A stretch of DNA of 64,000 bases from Nepenthes gracilis (Eukaryota > Streptophyta > Magnoliopsida > Caryophyllales > Nepenthaceae). Made by a program: the position numbers and the translations under genes. Shown here in pieces: positions 58,904 to 64,000 of the stretch (its first letter is position 1; the number at the start of each line of letters is the position of its first letter). The notes under the pieces are model-generated. The model saw only the letters and a list, made by a program, of their open reading frames with translations. It did no database searches and was not told the origin of the DNA. The stretch covers positions 20,543,299 to 20,607,298 of the forward strand of contig BSYO01000009.1 of assembly GCA_033239525.1 (NCBI GenBank), in the 5' to 3' direction.

Positions 58904-60243
58904 CTACTAAATGAGCAAGGGAAGTTTTCTTAGTGGCTTCTCTTCTTTTTTCTCAACCTAAACGCTCATTTCCACTTCGGCTTCTCCTGCTGTCAAAACA
59001 GTGCAAAGTTTTCTTGCATCAACGTTTAACTATTGCAGTGCAATTCTCGATTTTGGCTCTATAAGCATCCTCCGTATCACATATTGAATGGACTTTTTAA
59101 TTATATTCTTTATGTAAAATGAAACTTATCTACGTACAGCATAACAAACAACTGATCTAGCTTTCTGAGCATTACCCTCTCACAAGTGCAGCTACAACCA
59201 AATTTTACCAAGTGACCAAACATTTCCCTACTTCTCAGTACTATGTAAGAAATCTTTAGTGAGACAATTCTATAATTTACAGGATCTTTATTATCATATT
59301 TCTTCATCAATCAATCATATATAAATAATGAATATACGTACCTTGATCCATAAGCGATAATCTTTTCACAATACCATAATTGTTCTTGTCCCGAAGAATT
59401 AGGAGATGATTTCTCTCTCTTCTCCTTCTTAACTTGTGAAAAGTTATACAAGTTATGTGTGTGTCCCAAAATGATGGCCAAAGACTTCCTTTTATAGAGG
59501 GAGAGAGGACCATTCCCAAATTACCAAAATGCCCTTATCCTTTCCATCAAATGATATGTCTTGAACAGGCATGTCTTTTAGAAAATTTCTGTAAATAATT
59601 AAATATATATAAACTAATAGGATTATTTAATTAATTCAATAAATCAACAATTCATATGTCTCGTCATGTGAGACATTTTTCTAACATACTGCCACTAAAA
59701 AACAAAGCCAGAGCAAACCAAAGTTACCCAAACACAGCCTCTCTTTCCAAAGATGACAATGACACTCACGGTTTCTTTTGACTACCAATGGATTGCTTAA
59801 AACAAATCAAGCCATCAATAAATGAGGGCAATGAATAGGTTGATTTGTAGGTATAAATTGAAAATTGTATAAAAAAAATGGCTATGCACCTAGAGGTAAG
59901 ATCTAAATACTCAAAAGGGAAGCCAACCCACTGGCAATACCAAAGCAGAATTATAACATAAATTTCAAAAGATCAGAGAGGAATTTGATCTACGCATGAA
60001 TGAATCATATAGGATATGTACAAATAGCAGTGGATCCAAGAGTGTTGAATGCTGGGGACAAAAAACTTTCATTTTTCTGATTTACACATTGATTTTACTT
60101 TGCTCAAATTATAGATTCCCCCAAAAGAAGAACAAAGAACACACGAAGCACAAACACAGAGAGAGGTATGGGCATAAATGGAAGGAATGATTCAGTAACG
60201 GAAATACTAGATAAAGAAGCATATACAGAAGGAGAACCAAAAC

Positions 60244-60409
60244 CTGCACAACTGATGTCAAACAGAAGGACAACGCCAATGTGCCTCTAAAAGTGACTGA
60301 TCTGCTTCTATGGCCACATTCAGATCATCAATTGCCTCGCTGCAATATTTGACTTCTATATTTTCCGAAGTTCTCTCTAGTAGTACGGCTGTGTCACAAG
60401 ATTTACTAC
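60244..60409 (-). pseudogene. First TPR exon of the P58IPK-like pseudogene
   Basis: 166-bp exon between ATGCAG/GT and GTGCAG/GTTTTGG. It reads DTAVLLERTSENIEVKYCS, EAIDDLNVAIEADQSLLEAH, WRCPSV, then a TGA stop, then HQLCR. Functional homologues continue Val-Leu-Arg-Gln-Leu-Cys-Arg at this point, so the stop replaces Leu. Confidence 0.82.
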
Positions 60410-60934
60410 CTGCATCTTTGTGAGAAATGAAAAAGATACAATCAAGATGCAAATGGATCACAGAAAATCGAATGAAGGAAAATAAGAAATTGATTTATTA
60501 GAAGCTGATATGCAGATAAAGTGTCTTCTGATTGGTTGATCAATGTTCAACTTACACTTCTTTCAAGCAAAAAGTCAAGCGATAAACTACGCATGAGCTT
60601 CTTGTGCAAGGAAGAACTATTAGATGTCCTAGCACTGATTCAACATCAGGGTGCTGACATAGAGAACTCGGGAACATTGGGTGGTTGCATTATGCGTTTG
60701 TTTGGAAATTGGGACAAAGTGGCAGAAATGCAAGAGATAAAATAAAAGCAGGTGATTCAAATTATTCAACAAGCAAATGGAACTCTCCTCCAACTCATAA
60801 CAAAGAAACTAGGCCAGGTATAGAACTACATTCCTCGATGCATTTAATTTGCACCTCTTATAGTAGACACATTTTCACATTGTTCTATATCCCACAAACT
60901 TCCATCAATTTCTAAACACGTTAGCATTTATATA

Positions 60935-61100
60935 GAGGGTGAGCCTTGTTGCAGTGACAAGATCACTCCACTGTGACCAGCAAGTCATAGGTTTGAATAA
61001 AGGAAACAACCTCTATACAATACATATGTAAAGTTGCATACTTCTAACCATTCCGAGAGCCTATAATGTGGGGAATCCCGTACACTAAGCCACTCTTTTA
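60935..61100 (+). mobile_element. Au-like SINE in intron 1 of the pseudogene
   Basis: The head GAGGGTGAGCCTTGTTGCAG, then CTCCACTGTGACC, AGGTTTGAAT (pol III B-box-like), GGAAACAACCTCT and a tail of CCGAGAGCCT...GGGAATCCCGTACACTAAGCC followed by CTTTT match my memory of the plant Au SINE consensus in order and spacing. Length is about 165 bp with many substitutions. The strand is opposite to the host pseudogene. Target duplications were not identified. Confidence 0.75.
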
Positions 61101-62120
61101 CCAGCACTGGGTAAGACTTGTATGAAGATGGCTGCAAGGAATAATTCAACCATAAGATCTCCAAAGCATGACAGTGTAGGGAGGAGATGATGAAACTCAT
61201 TGCGTCCTTAATGCTACTACTAATATTAGTCATGAACACTAGCCCAGTCACTGTTTTGTTAGCAAACAAACACACAATCTTTAAACTTAACAATTCAGAA
61301 TGTATTGAAGCCAGAGCATTTTTGCACTCTGTCATTGGAGAACACAGCAATTGATTTCTTGATCCCTTTGAGAATAAGTTTCTCTATACAATGTTGGTTG
61401 CTCAGTAAAGCAGCTGACACAGTATTCTCAACATGAACACTTAGCATTAGAAAATTAAAATTAGTTATATTGGAAAATGGAAACTATTCTTGGTCCCTCA
61501 TCCAATAATCCTTTAGGTTCAAGGGTTCCCCAACAGAGAGAGTGGCCATTTTTTATTTAGTGATCAAGTCTCAGGAACCCCATTTGTTAAAATTTATATT
61601 TCATACATGGTAGGGTTCATTAGTTCTTGGTTCACGCTTCAAGTCCGATGAGCATTGGCATGACAGAGTGATCGAGTACAAAACCTATTCATGGAACTTG
61701 ACATCTTTTCAGTTGATTATTTCCTCGCCAAACTTCCACAAAGGTCAGCGTACGCCATGACAATGAAAACAGTTTAACAGAATGCAGCAGATGAAATTAA
61801 ACTCCCCAAATCCTAATTTTTTTCCAACACTCAAATTCAGGCCACCTGAACAACAATCCAAGAGATTGAACCCAATACCTAATATAACAAAATGCACAAA
61901 ATTTCTTTATCACCATTTCTCATTTGACATCGATTACAACTAGGGCTTAGATTCAATTTAAATTATGGAAACTTTCAACTTCACCTACAGTACAACTTCA
62001 CCTTCAGTTTATATATATATAAACACAGCGGAACACTGACGCTAAAAAAAATGAATCAAAACGAACAATTATAATTATTCAGGGAAAAAAAAAATTGAAA
62101 GTGCCTTGACCAGAGACCAC

Positions 62121-62208
62121 CGGCCGAAGGCGGAAGACGCGGGAACTGGCAAGCGAAAACAAAGTGAAGAATAAATATCATGAATACAAAGCTCCTCCAA
62201 GTGACCAT
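62121..62208 (-). pseudogene. Signal-peptide exon of the P58IPK-like pseudogene
   Basis: Reads MVTWRSFVFMIFILHFVFAC then QFPRLPPSA. The hydrophobic core (ILHFVFACQ) is characteristic of plant P58IPK signal peptides. The exon ends in phase 1 at GCCG/GTGGTC and joins in frame to the exon at 60409. Divergence is seen only after Cys-Gln. Confidence 0.7.
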
Positions 62209-64000
62209 ATCTGGCCTATTCTTTCAGCCCTTAAACTCCTCAACACAGCGTTCTTCGTCTCCCTATCACTTTGCGCAATGAGGTTGAGAAAATCGCAAGC
62301 TGTTTTCATGAAAACGAAACTTTGCCAGCTTATATTCTTTCCTTTTTCTGCCATCGAGAAAATGATCGAATTTCTATCACAATGTTTTTTGTGTAATTAA
62401 TTTTTTTAAAAAAATGTATTTTTTAAAAAATTTTAATGTCATTTTACTTTTTTATTAATTACCCGACCACTAATATTAAAAATTAACACCGATGATATTA
62501 TACTTGTTAATGGGGGTAAAAAATTTTGTGCTATCAATATAAACACAAAAAATGTGTGCTCATTACCATTTCATCATTCTAAAATTTTAAATTCTAAATG
62601 GTTGTTTGTAAATTTAAAAGATAGTCAAACTATAAATAGTGAAAAAATTTAGCCGATATTGTATTTTTACTGATTGACTGCATTTTACATCAAATCCATA
62701 TTAAGAAAAGTAAATTTTATCTACCAAAAAGTCTTGGATTGGACGACACTAATGCTGATTATGATGCAAACAAGTTGTATATTGTATAAAATTGTGATAA
62801 ACTTGTACCTTCAATTTTTTTTTTTGTATTATTAGTCAATTTCATATAAGTGTTTAATTTTTTAAAATAGATATGTATCCTAAGTAAGTTTATATGGGGT
62901 CATAATTATAAAGAAACATAATAACATGGAAGAATTTTTAAAATATTTTAATTTTTTTAAATATAATTAAATATAATATTATTAAATTTATTATTTTTAA
63001 TTATTTAAATATTTTATTTTAATTTTTTTAAAAAATTTTATTTAATTTTATCACGGGTATTATACAACAAAAATCATAATCGCCATTATAGATCACAAAC
63101 TCGTTAGTAAATTATTATAATTGACTCAATAGTAAATTTTATATTGTATAATGGATACTATAAATTCGCTACTATCAAAATAAAATATATTTTTAGAATA
63201 TAAATCAATTCAAGTATCTTCTAATTTACACCTATAATCATCTCACTATTAAGATATTTTTATTTTGAAAGATTGTTAAAATAAAATTGAATGATATACA
63301 GTGTCTAATATTTGGTAAATAGAATTTATCGAATCATGCAATCGATTTTAATTTTCTTGTAGTTGAGTTTGTTCTATCGGTATAATATTCTAAATTGCTA
63401 CTTTTGAAAAATAATATTCTAATAAATAAAATAATATTTGTTTAGTTTATAAGAGAAATAAATTATAAAATATTATTAATACAAATATTAATAATATGAT
63501 ATGTGTATTTTATATAAAACAACTTATCATTCAAAATTACAAAAAAAAATACAATTTAAATAAGAAATTAGCAATACTATTATTTGAAATATTATCAATA
63601 GTAATAAAAAAATTATATTGACTATTTTATATTTATTTATAACAGTATTAATTTTTTTAAAAAATTATAAAAAAAAATTGTGTTAGTGTTTAGAAAATTT
63701 AAAACTTATAATTTTTAATTTTTAAAAATTTAATGTGTGATAATATAAATATAAAATAAATTTTTATGTGATAACTATATATTATTAGTTAATAAAATAT
63801 TAAATTTTATTTGCATTAATTTTAAAATTATTAAGGTAGATTATGATTCTAGTATTTTATATACACTATCTATATGCGGTGTAGCCGATACGAGTGCAAT
63901 ATATAGATCATAAAATATTTTTTAATAATAATTGATTTAATTACATTGATAAACCTTTAAAATTAATTAAAATTTTGGGTAAAATATTATATTTTTAAAT
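62209..64000. other. Pseudogene upstream region and AT-rich intergenic DNA
   Basis: The first 200 bp would be the former promoter and leader of the P58IPK-like gene. From about 62400 to the end the DNA is extremely AT-rich, with no gene or repeat boundary that I can support. Confidence 0.5.

Larger units (their letters stand above)
51027..62208 (-). pseudogene. P58IPK-like DnaJ/TPR co-chaperone pseudogene, interrupted by an LTR element
   Basis: Four fragments on the minus strand match plant P58IPK (ER-lumenal TPR plus J-domain co-chaperone of BiP) in the right order, with splice-like junctions. Exon 1 is 62208-62121 (signal peptide). Exon 2 is 60409-60244 (first TPR). A short exon is 58903-58843 (DWEGAVEDLKAAGQKSPQ). 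The J-domain exon is about 51245-51027. More degenerate coding traces near 59075-58985 may represent the exon before DWEG. Introns are retained, so this is a decayed gene and not a processed copy. Damage includes a stop in exon 2, two stops in the J-domain exon, and loss of HPD. The intron between KSPQ and the J-domain exon holds a 5.8-kb LTR element; intron 1 holds an Au-like SINE. The Gly/Phe-rich C-terminus was not found. Confidence 0.78.

Noticed and set aside
60521..60745. Plus-strand frame of 74 codons in intron 1 of the pseudogene
   Set aside because: It looks protein-like but matches no family I recognise and overlaps an intron on the other strand. Left uncalled.

Overview
This window is nuclear DNA of a flowering plant, probably a dicot; I cannot name the species. 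Evidence: long AT-rich intergenic stretches, GT-AG introns, plant-specific gene families (LUL/LOG2 RING ligase, fasciclin-like arabinogalactan protein, DUF7870-type methyltransferase), a plant Au-type SINE, and LTR retrotransposons of the plant Ty3/gypsy Tat type.

Four host genes look intact. A LOG2-LIKE RING E3 ligase lies at 7981-12605 (+, 3 coding exons, 361 aa). A single-exon membrane-anchored methyltransferase-like protein lies at 14094-15530 (-, 478 aa). Golgi tether subunit COG4 lies at 35772-40100 (+, 3 coding exons, 762 aa, all introns phase 0). A fasciclin-like arabinogalactan protein lies at 44497-45261 (+, 254 aa). They share no pathway; they are ordinary neighbours separated by repeats.

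The rest is mostly transposable elements, several nested. A decayed LINE (18509-about 23000, -) is split just before its RNase H domain by a solo LTR (18917-19749, direct repeat AATTG). A 167-bp hAT-like MITE with an 8-bp duplication lies at 24051-24217. A 10.6-kb Tat-type gypsy element (24463-35111, -, duplication AATGG) carries an antisense ORF with its own TATA box and four ACGTG motifs, plus a roughly 19-unit tandem array. A solo LTR (40802-41801, duplication ATTAT) belongs to the same LTR group as a coding-free LTR element (52089-57853, -), which shares termini, primer site and polypurine tract with the Tat element.

The best hidden feature is a broken P58IPK-like DnaJ/TPR co-chaperone gene on the minus strand (62208 down to 51027). 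Its exons are still recognisable with splice sites, but stops are present, the J-domain HPD motif is altered, an Au-like SINE sits in intron 1, and the 5.8-kb coding-free LTR element sits in a late intron.

A second theme is a GC-rich stem-loop in the LTRs of several elements. It is kept as a structure while its sequence changes. I found no CRISPR array, tRNA or rRNA gene, and no convincing new gene system. The most novel observations concern retroelement biology.
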